A DNA stretch of 49,252 nucleotides from Planctomycetota bacterium (GCA_023481165.1 JAMCWO010000355.1:1-49252); one strand, 5' to 3'; counted from the first letter of the stretch, positions 8,371-17,429 are shown. Program-made: numbers and translations. Notes: generated from the sequence alone by a model not told the origin.

Positions 8371-9933
8371 TCACTTCTTCTGCAGCGCGTAGAGCTTGGT
8401 CATCGTGGCCACGTAGACGACGCCGTTGGCGGCGATGGCGGTGCTGGAGACGGCGCTGTCCAGCCGGAGCGTGCTGAGGACCTTCTTCTCCCGGCCGGCG
8501 GCCAGGATCCAGAAGTCGCCGCGATTCGTACCGATATAAACCTTGCCGTCGGCGACCAGCGTCGAGGCCCAGATGTCGCCCTTGGCGTCCTGGGTCCAGC
8601 AGACCTTGCCGGTCTCGGCATCGATGCAGTAGATCTGCCGGCCACAGTCGGCGGCATAGACCAGACCCTCGTGGACTGCAGGCGTCGAGCAGCAGTGCTC
8701 TTTCAGATCACAGGACCAGAGCAGGCCGGTCGCGGTGATATCGCCTTCCTTGGTGGCGTCGATGCACTTGAGCCACACCTGGTTCTTGCCCCACCAGATG
8801 TCGCCACCGACCGTAACATACAGGCGATTGTTGAAAAAGACCGGCGTGCTCTTGATATTGCTCGGGCTTTCCTGACGGTTGCGAAGATATTGGCTGACAT
8901 TCTCCTTGGGACCCGTCGGATCGCAGTCGAAACGCCAGATGCGTTTCAGCGGCTCGACCTTGCCTTCGGGAGGAGTTGCCCGCAACGGCTCAAAGGCATA
9001 GACCACGCCGTCACCGCCGCAGAAGAAGATCAGTTTGCGGCCGTTCACGACGCCTAGGGCGGGGCATGACCAAGTCGAGTGGAAGATGCGCGGGCCGATG
9101 CCCTCGTAGTCGCGGGCGACTAACCGACCGGTCTCTTTGTCCAAGACGATCAGGCTCGGCCCATCCGGGCAGCGGATGCGCCGGTGCGTGTTGTCCACGG
9201 CGTTGCACGTATTGACGTAGAGGAAATCGCCGTCGATCAGCAGCGAGCCGTGCGCCCCATCATGCGGCCAAGTCCCCGCCTGCCTCGGGATGTCGAACAG
9301 CCAGATGATGTCGGCGTCCATCGGCGTGATGGCGAGCGTGCCTGTTTCATCGTTGGCGTCCTGCGGGACAAGAGTCGAGCCGCGCGCGACCAGCGACGTG
9401 CGGCGATTGGCGGTCATGTGCCGGCCCTCGTCCCGGTAAGGTCCATCGTTGCCGTTGGCCTGGCCTTCGATGTCGAGGCAGACCGCCTCGTTGCGATTGG
9501 TGATGAAGTAGACGCGGTTGCCCTCCACGGTAGGTGGCGAGCACATGCCCGCCCGGGGCCAGTCCAAGTACACGTCGGACCCGAGCTTGGGGCAGACCAA
9601 CTGCCACAGGAGGTGGCCATCCTTTTCATCGAGGCACAGCAGCACCGACCGGTCGCCCTTGTGGCGCGGGTCGCGAGGCGAGTCGTTGTTCGTCCCGATG
9701 AACACCCGGCCCTGGGCCACCACCGGGGTAGACCAAGTTTGGCTGCCGAGGGGCACGACCCACTTGATGTTCTGGCCCGTGGCAGGGTCGAAGCTGTCCA
9801 CCAGGCCGGTCTCAGCGGAGACCATATTGCGCGTGAAGGCTTGGCCCCATTGGGCCTGGTCGCCGGCCTTGGCGGCCGATAGCAGGAAGATACAGCAGAG
9901 CAGTATTGCGGAAACACAGAATCTGAACTTCAT
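8371..9933 (-). CDS. Exported PQQ-like beta-propeller protein
   Basis: A 520-residue protein with a Sec signal (MKFRFCVSAILLCCIFLLSA) and repeated propeller blades of the form GRVFIGTNND, GDFLYVNTCNAVD, LVYAADCGRQIYCIDAETGK and GVVYVATMTKLYAL. It resembles the outer-membrane assembly BamB/PQQ-repeat family, which binds ligands or partners rather than necessarily PQQ. The start is decided by an AAGGAG six bases before ATG 9933; the frame is open for about 145 further codons upstream but that part is antisense to the next gene. It is preceded by a dispersed repeat. It lies in a minus-strand run with the SGNH/MBOAT genes, though about 70 bases separate them. Confidence 0.85.
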   Translation of the reverse strand: MKFRFCVSAILLCCIFLLSAAKAGDQAQWGQAFTRNMVSAETGLVDSFDPATGQNIKWVVPLGSQTWSTPVVAQGRVFIGTNNDSPRDPRHKGDRSVLLCLDEKDGHLLWQLVCPKLGSDVYLDWPRAGMCSPPTVEGNRVYFITNRNEAVCLDIEGQANGNDGPYRDEGRHMTANRRTSLVARGSTLVPQDANDETGTLAITPMDADIIWLFDIPRQAGTWPHDGAHGSLLIDGDFLYVNTCNAVDNTHRRIRCPDGPSLIVLDKETGRLVARDYEGIGPRIFHSTWSCPALGVVNGRKLIFFCGGDGVVYAFEPLRATPPEGKVEPLKRIWRFDCDPTGPKENVSQYLRNRQESPSNIKSTPVFFNNRLYVTVGGDIWWGKNQVWLKCIDATKEGDITATGLLWSCDLKEHCCSTPAVHEGLVYAADCGRQIYCIDAETGKVCWTQDAKGDIWASTLVADGKVYIGTNRGDFWILAAGREKKVLSTLRLDSAVSSTAIAANGVVYVATMTKLYALQKK

Positions 9934-9947
9934 CTTCGTCTCCTTCC

Positions 9948-10004
9948 GTAGCACGAGCATCTTGCCCGTGACTCTGAATTCGTGGGCGTTCGCGCCCACG
10001 CTAC
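9948..10004. repeat. Dispersed GTAGCACG...CTAC palindromic element
   Basis: Begins GTAGCACGAGCATCTTGCCC and ends GTGGGCG TTCGCGCCCACG CTAC. The terminal CTAC supplies the TAG stop codon of the SGNH gene, so the element defines the end of that protein. Related copies are at 13498-13645, 38418-38541 and inside selB. Confidence 0.7.
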
Positions 10005-11137
10005 TGCTTCGCCAGTAGTGCCCGAAACGTCGGCTGCTCCAGGAGCTTCTTTGCCAATAGTGCGTAGCCTTCCCCAACGGGATGACTGGCGTCGACATAG
10101 TGGGCCGCCGGCAGTGGTTCGGGCACAAAGTAAGGCACGGCGTTTTGCTGGAACCAGGCAGCAGCCTGAGTCTTGATCTGGCTGTACGTGGCCGCATCGG
10201 CATCGTTGAGCATGTGCTCGTTGAACGGGCCGACCAGGACAAAGACCTTGTTGTCCTGCCGGCGGAGTTGCTCAACAGCCTGGCGGAAGAACCGCCACTG
10301 GAGAGAGCTGTCGAGCGTGACCCAGGACAGGCTCTGCTTCTTGGCGCCTTTGTCGACCCAGGTGCCACCGGAGGGCTCCGGAACGCCGCCCGGCTGCGGC
10401 AAGCCGCGCGTCACGGGCATCACCGGGCAATCGTAGGGACGTTCGAGCGTCCAAGTCTGGAGATCCTTGCCCTGATAATAGACTTTGCGCAGGTGCGCGA
10501 CCCAGTTGGCGAACGGGAACGAGCGGGCGGCGACGATCCGCAGCCGTTGGGCGGTCGAGGCCTTGTAGCACGGGATCTTCACCGCGAACTGCGACACCAG
10601 TTCCGCATGGTTGAAGCGGAACTCCTTATCGGTTTGCAGATCGTGCTTGGTGGAGCTGAGCCACAGAGGATTGAAGTGAAGAACGACGGTTCGGCCGGAC
10701 AGGCCGGCGCCGTAATACTTCAACAGTCCCGCCAGCGCAGCCGGATGGGTGCCGTCGAGGCCGAGATTGGCAAACTGTTCGCTCCCGGAGAATTCATTGA
10801 GGTAGTGGGCGAGCGATTCGTTGGGCGGCACGTAATGGCCCCAAATGACCGAATCGCCGACCACGAGAATCTTGCCCTGTTCACATGCCTGGCCGCAATG
10901 GCGGCGCCAGAGCCAGTAATCGCTGCTCAACTCGTAGGGCAGACGATAGTCGCTGTCCGCCGTGAATCCTTCGAAGTAACTCCAGATGGTCGGTCCCAGC
11001 CCAACCACGGCCAGCAAGACCACGATAACAACCAGCCACTGGCGGCCCGACAGCCGTACGACATGCGAGCACGCGAAGTCGTCGCTATTGGCTGGTTTCA
11101 AGGTTAAAGTGTCAAATTTCAAGTGGTTCCGCCCCAA
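10001..11137 (-). CDS. SGNH-hydrolase-like membrane-anchored protein, partner of MBOAT acyltransferase
   Basis: A 378-residue protein with one N-terminal membrane helix (WLVVIVVLLAVVGLGPTIW, about residues 34-52) and an SGNH/GDSL-like domain: ILVVGDSVIWG supplies the catalytic-type Ser block, and DASHPVGEGY near the C terminus supplies the Asp-x-x-His block. It follows the MBOAT gene with its start (TTG 11137) one base after that gene's TGA, which implies translational coupling. AlgI-type MBOAT proteins commonly pair with AlgJ/AlgX or other SGNH proteins that O-acetylate exported polysaccharides; the same role is inferred here. The start is uncertain because it is TTG; internal starts are possible. 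The stop codon lies within a dispersed repeat. Confidence 0.78.
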   Translation of the reverse strand: MGRNHLKFDTLTLKPANSDDFACSHVVRLSGRQWLVVIVVLLAVVGLGPTIWSYFEGFTADSDYRLPYELSSDYWLWRRHCGQACEQGKILVVGDSVIWGHYVPPNESLAHYLNEFSGSEQFANLGLDGTHPAALAGLLKYYGAGLSGRTVVLHFNPLWLSSTKHDLQTDKEFRFNHAELVSQFAVKIPCYKASTAQRLRIVAARSFPFANWVAHLRKVYYQGKDLQTWTLERPYDCPVMPVTRGLPQPGGVPEPSGGTWVDKGAKKQSLSWVTLDSSLQWRFFRQAVEQLRRQDNKVFVLVGPFNEHMLNDADAATYSQIKTQAAAWFQQNAVPYFVPEPLPAAHYVDASHPVGEGYALLAKKLLEQPTFRALLAKQ

Positions 11138-11138
11138 C

Positions 11139-12515
11139 TCAGAACTGCATGTAGATGAATTGTTGTCCCTCCCCGCCTACGGTCAGGATCATGTAGACGA
11201 GCATGGCGATCACCAGCCCCACGCGGACGGCCCCGGCTTCAAGGACCCAACGCAACCGGGATGCGAAGAGGAATTGATAGGCCCACACCGCGGCGATGAG
11301 CGTCAGGGCCAGGAGCGGGACGTAGGGATCGTCCAAGCCGGAGGTAAAGGCTCTCGCGATGATCGTCCCGGCGGCGCCGATACTCTCCGCGCGGAAAAAG
11401 GCCCAGGCGAACGTCACGAACACCAGCACGATCAGCAGCTTGATAGCGTACGGCACCTTGTGCAGATAGAAGGAGGTTCGTTCCAGCTCGCGCGTGGCGA
11501 AGTTGCCCAGAGCGTGCACCGCGCCCCAGAGGACGTAGGTCCACGCCGCTCCATGCCAGAGGCCCGAGAGCACCATCGTCAGAAAGACGTTCCGGTAGGT
11601 CGCCACCTTGCCCTTGCGATTGCCGCCGAGCGGGATATAGACGTAATCCCGGAACCAGGACGACAGGCTGATGTGCCAGCGCTTCCAGAAGTCGCCCATG
11701 CTGCTCGCCAGATACGGGTTGTCGAAATTCAGCATCAGGCGGATGCCCATCATCCGGGCGACACCCCGGGCCATGTCCGTATACCCGCTGAAGTCGAAGT
11801 AGATCTGCCAAGCGAAGAGAAACGTCGCCAGGATCAGCGCCGGAGCGCGGAACTGGCCGGGCGCGCCGTAGACCTTGGCGACGTAGAGCGCCAGGTAGTC
11901 CGCCAGGGCCACCTTCTTGAAATAGCCTACCACGAAGATCGAGAGGCCATCGGTGAAGTCCCGCAGGGTCACGGGAACGCTCGTTCGCAGTTGGGGCAGG
12001 AGATTGCCCGCCCGCTCGATCGGTCCCGCCAGCAAACGCGGGAAGAACGACACAAAGGCCGCGTGGGTCAGGAGGCTCTTCTCCCGCGGAACCGTGCCAC
12101 GATGGACATCGATGACGTAGCCGATGGATTGCAGCAAAAAGAAGGAGAGTCCCGCCGGCAGCAGCTTGTTGGGGACCGGAAGGGCATACGCGACCCCCGC
12201 CAATGACAGTGCGGAATTGATATTCGTGGCGAGAAACGCACTGTATTTGAAAAAGGCCAGAACGCCAAGGCTATTGACGATGCTCAAGGCCAGCCACGTT
12301 TTCGGCCGGCGGCTTCTAGCCATCTGGGCGAGCATGAGGTAATCGGCCACGGTGGCATAGATCAGCGGCAGGAGGTAGAGAGGACTGAGCCATGCGTAGA
12401 ACACGTAGGAGGCGGCCAGCAACAGCGGCAATCTCAGGCGAGTCTCTTTGGTGAGCAGGTACAGCGGATAGAGAATGGCAAAGAACGCGAAGAATGGCAG
12501 GGTTTGAAACAACAT
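11139..12515 (-). CDS. MBOAT family O-acyltransferase (AlgI-like)
   Basis: A 458-residue polytopic membrane protein with about 10-12 hydrophobic helices. The family signature is clear: QIYFDFSGYTDMARGVARMM, then FWKRWHISLSSWFRDYVYIP and SGLWHGAAWTYVLWG with the conserved catalytic-type His. These match AlgI/DltB-type acyltransferases that pass acetyl groups across the membrane to a periplasmic partner. The coupled SGNH protein downstream is the likely partner. The acceptor, presumably an exopolysaccharide, is not shown by the window, since no polysaccharide polymerase is present. Confidence 0.92.
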   Translation of the reverse strand: MLFQTLPFFAFFAILYPLYLLTKETRLRLPLLLAASYVFYAWLSPLYLLPLIYATVADYLMLAQMARSRRPKTWLALSIVNSLGVLAFFKYSAFLATNINSALSLAGVAYALPVPNKLLPAGLSFFLLQSIGYVIDVHRGTVPREKSLLTHAAFVSFFPRLLAGPIERAGNLLPQLRTSVPVTLRDFTDGLSIFVVGYFKKVALADYLALYVAKVYGAPGQFRAPALILATFLFAWQIYFDFSGYTDMARGVARMMGIRLMLNFDNPYLASSMGDFWKRWHISLSSWFRDYVYIPLGGNRKGKVATYRNVFLTMVLSGLWHGAAWTYVLWGAVHALGNFATRELERTSFYLHKVPYAIKLLIVLVFVTFAWAFFRAESIGAAGTIIARAFTSGLDDPYVPLLALTLIAAVWAYQFLFASRLRWVLEAGAVRVGLVIAMLVYMILTVGGEGQQFIYMQF

Positions 12516-12524
12516 GCAGTGTAC

Positions 12525-13481
12525 TTAGTCCATCAGAACGCGGATGTGGGTCTCCACGGAGGCGGCCAGCCCTTTCAGGCCGTATCCTCCTTCCAGCACG
12601 GAGACCAGGCGGCCCTGGCAGCACTGGTTGGCGATCCCTTTGACGATGTGGGTGAGTTTGCCGTAACCTTCGGTGGTGACGCGCATGCCGCCGAGGGTGT
12701 CGTTCTCGTGGGCATCGAAGCCTGCCGAGATGAACACGAACTGCGGCGCGAAGGCCAAGGCTGCCGGGCGCAGTTTCTGTTCAAAAGCCTCCAGGTATAC
12801 CTTGTCGCCGGAGCCGCCGGGCAGCGGCACGTTGATCGTGTGATTCAGTCCCTGGCCGCGTCCCTTCTCGGCTTCACTGCCCGAGCCCGGGTAGAAGGGA
12901 TACTGGTGGACGCTGAAGTACAGCACGCTGGGATCATCGTAGAAAGCGGCCTGCGTGCCGTTGCCGTGATGAACGTCCCAATCCACGATCAGAACCTTCG
13001 ACAGCCCATATTGCTGCTGGACGTAGCGAGTGCCGATAGCCACGTTGTTGAAGATGCAAAATCCCATCGCCCGGTCCTCCAGCGCATGATGGCCCGGTGG
13101 GCGGATGGCACAGAAGGCATTGTTGGCTTCGCCCTGCATGACGGCATCGACAGCCCGAAGCACACCACCCGCCGCCATCAGAGCCGCCGCATAGGACTTA
13201 CGGGAGATCGGCACATCCGGCGAGTCCAGGTACTCCTCGCCGGTCTCGCAACTGATGCGCACTCGCTCCACGTATCTCGGGGCATGAATGGCTTGAATCC
13301 GTTCGAGCGAGGCGGGTTTCGGTGTCAGGGGGACCAATTGGGCATACACGCCGTCGGTCTTGAGCTTCTCGATGATCGCCGTCAGCCGTGCGGGCGACTC
13401 CGGGTGGCCCGGCGTGGTCTTGTGCTCCAGGTAAACATCATCGTACACGAATCCCGTCTTCGGTTTGGGTTGGGATGGCAT
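12525..13481 (-). CDS. Histone deacetylase / acetoin-utilisation-like amidohydrolase (internal start)
   Basis: A 318-residue class II HDAC-like protein. AGGAGGT six to seven bases before ATG 13481 gives it an excellent independent start although it lies inside the longer open frame. The motifs are complete: RPPGHHA with the tandem His, DWDVHHGNGT and SAGFDAHENDTLGG with the zinc-binding Asp/His residues, and LEGGYGLKGL with the transition-state Gly-Tyr. Bacterial members deacetylate polyamines, acetylated metabolites or proteins; the substrate here is unknown. The N-terminal sequence GFVYDDVYLEHKTTPGHPE is the normal beginning of the family, which supports this start. The protein would be cytoplasmic if translated alone, but a membrane lipoprotein tail if read through from the FGE part. 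Confidence 0.85.
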   Translation of the reverse strand: MPSQPKPKTGFVYDDVYLEHKTTPGHPESPARLTAIIEKLKTDGVYAQLVPLTPKPASLERIQAIHAPRYVERVRISCETGEEYLDSPDVPISRKSYAAALMAAGGVLRAVDAVMQGEANNAFCAIRPPGHHALEDRAMGFCIFNNVAIGTRYVQQQYGLSKVLIVDWDVHHGNGTQAAFYDDPSVLYFSVHQYPFYPGSGSEAEKGRGQGLNHTINVPLPGGSGDKVYLEAFEQKLRPAALAFAPQFVFISAGFDAHENDTLGGMRVTTEGYGKLTHIVKGIANQCCQGRLVSVLEGGYGLKGLAASVETHIRVLMD

Positions 13482-14501
13482 GAGTCCACCTCCTGTCGTA
13501 GCACGGGCATCTTGCCCGTGAGTGGGTTCCCAAACGCGATTTATCGCGTTTGGGGTCCCAGTCGCATGGGCGTCCCGCCCATGGCTTTTACGGTCCTCCA
13601 CGGGCAAGATGCCCGTGATACTCATGGGCGAGACGCCCATGCTACTGGAGGCCGGAGCGTTTCTCACGCAGCGGAATCCGATTGCATCATCCGCCAGGCA
13701 CGTGTCGTCCACCGACAGGCTGCTCGTCCGGTAGGCAGACCGGCAACTGCCGGCACTGGAATTCCACGCCCCGCCGCGAATGACCCGCTCGCGCCCCTCG
13801 GTCGGTCCCCGCGGGTCCTTGTCGGGGCTTTGCTGGTAATAGTCCTTGGCGTAGCGGTCGTTGCACCACTCGGCGACATTGCCGTGCATGTCGTACAGGC
13901 CCCAGGCGTTGGGCTTTTTCTGGCCGACCGGGTGTGTCTTGGCCGAGGCGTTATCGGCGTCCCAGGCGTAGTCCTTGAGCGAGCCGGCATTGTTGCCAAA
14001 GCTGTACTGCGTAGTGGTCCCAGCACGGCAGGCATATTCCCATTCGGCCTCCGTGGGCAGCCGATAGCCATTGGCGTTGAAGTTACACTCCCACGTCTTT
14101 TCATCGTAGCAGGGCTCCAGGCCGTCGGCCCGGGAGCGATCGTTGCAGTAGCCCGCCGCATCGGTCCAGTTGATCTGCTCCAGAGGCTGCCGCGGCCCCT
14201 TGAAGTGCGAGGGATCGGGACGCTGATACTTCCGGAATTCCTCCTGCACAACCTCATAGCGGTCCATCCAGAAGGAACCGACCGACACCTTGTGGACCGG
14301 GGCTTCATCGGGCGTGCCTTTGTCGCTGCCCATCTCGAATGTCCCGGCGGGAATCAGGACCATCTCAATGCCGCTTGGGGTGGTCATCGTTTGAGGCGTT
14401 GCGGTCGTCCCCGTTGACCCCTGCCGCCGACATCCCGCGAGGGTTAATAACACAAGGATACCGATACATGCCGCTTTCATTGGCAGAGGCTTGAAACCCA
14501 T
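12525..14501 (-). CDS. Fused ORF: FGE/SUMF1-like lipoprotein joined in frame to histone-deacetylase-like protein
   Basis: From ATG 14501 (TGGAG seven bases upstream) the frame runs 658 codons without a stop. Residues 1-25 form a lipoprotein signal ending LTLAGC. Residues about 45-275 are a formylglycine-generating-enzyme-sulfatase fold (YRLPTEAEWEYACRAG, MHGNVAEWC, VIRGGAWNSS, GFRCVR). Residues about 280-340 are repeat-encoded (GRDAHATG, NAINRVWEP, GQDARATTGG). From about 341 a complete HDAC-like domain follows. The HDAC part has its own start and strong ribosome binding site (see next entry), so the original state was probably two genes whose separating stop was lost when dispersed repeats entered. 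Many FGE-fold proteins in this phylum are not true sulfatase activators; the catalytic Cys pair is not evident here. Confidence 0.7.
   Translation of the reverse strand: MGFKPLPMKAACIGILVLLTLAGCRRQGSTGTTATPQTMTTPSGIEMVLIPAGTFEMGSDKGTPDEAPVHKVSVGSFWMDRYEVVQEEFRKYQRPDPSHFKGPRQPLEQINWTDAAGYCNDRSRADGLEPCYDEKTWECNFNANGYRLPTEAEWEYACRAGTTTQYSFGNNAGSLKDYAWDADNASAKTHPVGQKKPNAWGLYDMHGNVAEWCNDRYAKDYYQQSPDKDPRGPTEGRERVIRGGAWNSSAGSCRSAYRTSSLSVDDTCLADDAIGFRCVRNAPASSSMGVSPMSITGILPVEDRKSHGRDAHATGTPNAINRVWEPTHGQDARATTGGGLMPSQPKPKTGFVYDDVYLEHKTTPGHPESPARLTAIIEKLKTDGVYAQLVPLTPKPASLERIQAIHAPRYVERVRISCETGEEYLDSPDVPISRKSYAAALMAAGGVLRAVDAVMQGEANNAFCAIRPPGHHALEDRAMGFCIFNNVAIGTRYVQQQYGLSKVLIVDWDVHHGNGTQAAFYDDPSVLYFSVHQYPFYPGSGSEAEKGRGQGLNHTINVPLPGGSGDKVYLEAFEQKLRPAALAFAPQFVFISAGFDAHENDTLGGMRVTTEGYGKLTHIVKGIANQCCQGRLVSVLEGGYGLKGLAASVETHIRVLMD
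13498..13645. repeat. Cluster of four dispersed palindromes within the fused FGE-HDAC frame
   Basis: In order: GTAGCACGGGCATCTTGCCC; an inverted CCCAAACGCGAT/ATCGCGTTTGGGG pair near 13530-13556; CATGGGCGTCCCGCCCATG near 13565; then ACGGGCAAGATGCCCGTG and ATGGGCGAGACGCCCATGC, ending CTAC. All reading-frame stops are absent in the frame used by the flanking genes. Confidence 0.8.
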
Positions 14502-14614
14502 TACTTTCTCCACTTTTGACGACGATGCAGACTGACAGATGCCAAGGTTGAAGCTTCAAGTTTGAAGCAGTGTGTGTTCCGGCTCCTGACTTCAAACTTC
14601 ACACTTCAAACTTC

Positions 14615-15655
14615 CTACTTCTTCATCGGCACCCAGTCGGGCTCTTTGTTGTGATTACCGTCGGTGGTAACCTGCACCCATTTGCCGGACAGATCGCTGA
14701 TGCAGATATTCCAGCCGGGGGCCAGGCCGCCGCCCACCTCGTCGGCCTCCGGGCCATAGCTGAAGGCCACGTACTTGCCGTCCGGCGACCAATCCGTGTG
14801 GTAGACCTCGTGCTCCTTGTCGCACTTGACGATCTGGCGCCGGTCGGTCACCACCGCCTTGCCGGAGCTGAAATCGATCGAGGCGATGAACAGGTCCCAG
14901 TCCGTCGCGCCCCAGGTGATCCGTTTGCCGTCCGGGCTGAAGTCGGGCCGGCAGCCGGTGACCTTGAAGGGCGTCAGGTCAAAGATCTGCGAGCCTTGGG
15001 CCGGGAAGGCGAGGTCCGCGTGCTTGAAGCCCATGCCGCCATGCACGGTCGCGACAAACCACCTCCCATCCGGCGACAAGCACAGGTTGTACAGATGAAA
15101 CAGGTTCGCGCCATTCGAGTGCTCGGTGGTCTTGCCGGTCTTGAGATCGTAGAAGTAGACGCCTTTGGTGGCAAAATCGTGGCGGTCATAGCGGTCGAAT
15201 TCGCTCCGGAGGAAGGCGATGGTCCGGCTGTCCGGGCCCCAGCACTCCTGGCGGGCGTTCTGGGCGATCTTCACACGGTTGGTCCCATCGAGATTCATGC
15301 AATAGAGGTTGCGGACCATGTTGCTGTTGTCGGTCCCCTCGTTCGCCTCGAAGCAGATCTTGGTCCCATCCGGCGAGACGTGCGGATAGATTTCACTGAC
15401 ATCCGGCGTCTTCGTGAGATTAACCGGGTTGGAGCCATCGGCGTTGATCATGATGAGCTCCCAATTCTCCTTGCCGCCGTCCTTGCGCAGAGACTCATAG
15501 ACGATCTTGTAGGGAATGCTCTTGACGTCGATATCGCCGTGCGGGCGAAGCGACTGCTCCTCGCACGTCGCGACCCTACCGGCAAACAAGACGAGCATCA
15601 AGGAAAAAGCCCCCCACAACAACAAGCCCCCCACCGGACCAACTCGCCGCACCAT
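14615..15655 (-). CDS. Exported TolB/PD40-type beta-propeller protein (copy 1)
   Basis: A 346-residue protein with a signal sequence (LLLWGAFSLMLVLFAGRVA) and repeated PD40 motifs: YPHVSPDGTKICFEANEG, CLSPDGRWFVATV, PDFSPDGKRITWG and DWSPDGKYVAFSYG. It ends DGNHNKEPDWVPMKK. Such propellers bind proteins or glycans; no catalytic role is evident. GGAG seven bases before ATG 15655 fixes the start. The downstream neighbour on the same strand is a close paralogue with the same domain order and C-terminal sequence, so the pair arose by tandem duplication. Confidence 0.8.
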   Translation of the reverse strand: MVRRVGPVGGLLLWGAFSLMLVLFAGRVATCEEQSLRPHGDIDVKSIPYKIVYESLRKDGGKENWELIMINADGSNPVNLTKTPDVSEIYPHVSPDGTKICFEANEGTDNSNMVRNLYCMNLDGTNRVKIAQNARQECWGPDSRTIAFLRSEFDRYDRHDFATKGVYFYDLKTGKTTEHSNGANLFHLYNLCLSPDGRWFVATVHGGMGFKHADLAFPAQGSQIFDLTPFKVTGCRPDFSPDGKRITWGATDWDLFIASIDFSSGKAVVTDRRQIVKCDKEHEVYHTDWSPDGKYVAFSYGPEADEVGGGLAPGWNICISDLSGKWVQVTTDGNHNKEPDWVPMKK

Positions 15656-15731
15656 ATTGTTTCTCCTTATGTCCTACCCAATGAAAATACAGAGGCCGCG
15701 CCTCAAATCATCAATCGTAAATCATCAATCA

Positions 15732-16796
15732 TCATGTTTTCGGTGCCATCGGCACCCAGTCCGGCTCCTTGTTGTGATTGCCGTCGGAGGTAATCTGGAC
15801 CCAATTGCCGTTGAGATCGGCGACGCAGATATTCCAACCTTCGGCCATGCCGCCGACCTGCTGGCCGCCGGCCCAGGGACCGTAACTGAAAACAATGTAC
15901 TTGCTATCCGGCGAGAGATCGACGTGGTAGACCTTGGACTTCTGGGCACAGCGGAGGATGTCGTGGACGTTCGTCACCTTGGGCTCCGGTGATTTCAGAT
16001 CGATCTCACCGGTGCACAGGTTCCAGTCCGTCTCGCCCCAGACCATCCGCGTGCCGTCGGTGCTGAGGTCGGGCCGGCAGCCCTTGACGCCCCACGGGGC
16101 CAGGTCGAAGACCTTCGTGCCGAAGGCCTCGAACGCGATGATGGTGTCGCTGTAGCCCATGCCGCCTTCCACGGCCCCGACGAACCACCTGCTGTCCGGC
16201 GACCAGCAGATGGCATACAGATGCTCCAGTTTGGAGTTCGGATGCTGGCTGCGCCAGGTCCCATCGAGATGATAATACGTCAGTCCCGAGGTGGCATACT
16301 CGCGGCTGCTGAAGCGCTCGTACTCATCATTCAGGTAGGCAATAGTCTTGCTGTCGAAGGACCAACAGGGATCGCGGGCATGGGCCGCCACGTGGACGCG
16401 CTGACTGCCATTGATATTCATATAGTACACGTGGCGAACCTTGTCGCCGCCCCGGCCCTCGTCGGTGACGAAACAGATCTTCGTGCCGTCCGGGGAGACA
16501 TGCGGGTACATCTCGTCCACATCCGGCGTATTGGTCAGATTAGTCTTCCCGGAGCCGTCCGCGTTCATGATGAACAGCTCGTGGTTCATCTTGCCCTTGG
16601 TCCGGAGGTAGCTCTCGTGCACGATCTTGTATGGAATCGCCTGCAGATTCATCGATTCTTTGGGCAAGGGAGCCGAGACCGGTTTCGTCCGCGACTCCTC
16701 TGTGCCGGCCGGGGCGCCGGTACCTGCGGCCGCGGCATTTTGCGGTTGCCCCGTCCCCCCCAACATCACAGCGAAGATCAGCAAGGCCAACTTCAT
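15732..16796 (-). CDS. Exported TolB/PD40-type beta-propeller protein (copy 2)
   Basis: A 354-residue paralogue of the adjacent gene. The signal (MKLALLIFAVMLGG) is followed by an Ala/Pro-rich linker and then propeller blades: YPHVSPDGTKICFVTDEG, CWSPDSRWFVGAVEGGMGY, DLSPDSKYIVFSYGPW, ending DGNHNKEPDWVPMAPKT. GGGAGGG eight bases before ATG 16796 gives a strong start. About 75 bases, including a short ATCATCAATCATC-type tandem stretch, separate it from copy 1. The strict conservation of the C-terminal block between copies suggests a shared binding surface. The function is unknown. Confidence 0.8.
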   Translation of the reverse strand: MKLALLIFAVMLGGTGQPQNAAAAGTGAPAGTEESRTKPVSAPLPKESMNLQAIPYKIVHESYLRTKGKMNHELFIMNADGSGKTNLTNTPDVDEMYPHVSPDGTKICFVTDEGRGGDKVRHVYYMNINGSQRVHVAAHARDPCWSFDSKTIAYLNDEYERFSSREYATSGLTYYHLDGTWRSQHPNSKLEHLYAICWSPDSRWFVGAVEGGMGYSDTIIAFEAFGTKVFDLAPWGVKGCRPDLSTDGTRMVWGETDWNLCTGEIDLKSPEPKVTNVHDILRCAQKSKVYHVDLSPDSKYIVFSYGPWAGGQQVGGMAEGWNICVADLNGNWVQITSDGNHNKEPDWVPMAPKT

Positions 16797-17429
16797 GGGT
16801 CACGCCCTCCCGATAGTACCAGGGCTCCCAAACGCGATACAGAACGTTGGGGGTCCCCATCGTGGTTGCGCTACTGTGTTTCTGGTCTGTCAGCATACTC
16901 CGGGTGCCGGTCCAGTGCAAGAGATCAATCGCTTCATTCCGGGCCGCCCGCTCCGCCCGCAGTTATCGGGCCCCTCCTGGTTTCAGCGAAAAATCTTTGC
17001 AGAAAAATGTTGGCCAAGCCCCCCACGTGCCCAGCCAATTACTATGCTATCAATAGTGTGCGTGATTTCATCGTAGGGTGGGAAACAGAATTGTTCTCGG
17101 ACCCAAGAGAACTCCGTCCAAGCGAGACGCCGTCCGGCCGGCTGTCAGCCACGCCGCGGACGCGCATTCCCGAGGATCTACCGATAAAGTGCGTTACCGC
17201 ACTGCAGTTCTGTGCCTCTAATAAGCGAAGGAGTATGCCAGGCTCGGGGCCTTCAACGCCCAATGCCGCGTTGGGGAGCCCATCCCGAACACGATTGATC
17301 CTGTCGTGTGGGAGTCCTGTGTTGGGAGTTGCTCGATGAACTGGGTGTTGATCGTTCTGCAAGTTGCGGTCCTCTTAACGCTGCTGTTCGCTTATGGGCG
17401 AAGGTGATCGCCTGGGCGGGCCGCCTGTG
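16797..17429. other. Intergenic region with a palindromic repeat and one possible micro-ORF
   Basis: About 630 bases with no convincing gene. A CCCAAACGCGAT...AACGTTGGGGGTCC palindrome lies at about 16826-16858. On the plus strand, ATG 17336 with GGGAG upstream opens a 23-residue hydrophobic frame (MNWVLIVLQVAVLLTLLFAY then GRR) ending TGA 17407. This could be a small membrane peptide but has no support beyond hydrophobicity. Other open frames here show no protein-like pattern. Confidence 0.4.

Noticed and set aside
9934-10368. N-terminal extension of the PQQ gene frame
   Set aside because: It is low-complexity, antisense to the SGNH gene, and a strong AAGGAG precedes ATG 9933.
17336-17407. 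Possible Sec read-through at the TGA ending the hydrophobic 23-residue frame
   Set aside because: The nearest hairpin begins only seven bases after the TGA and the continuation overlaps the GH127 3' end without protein-like sequence.
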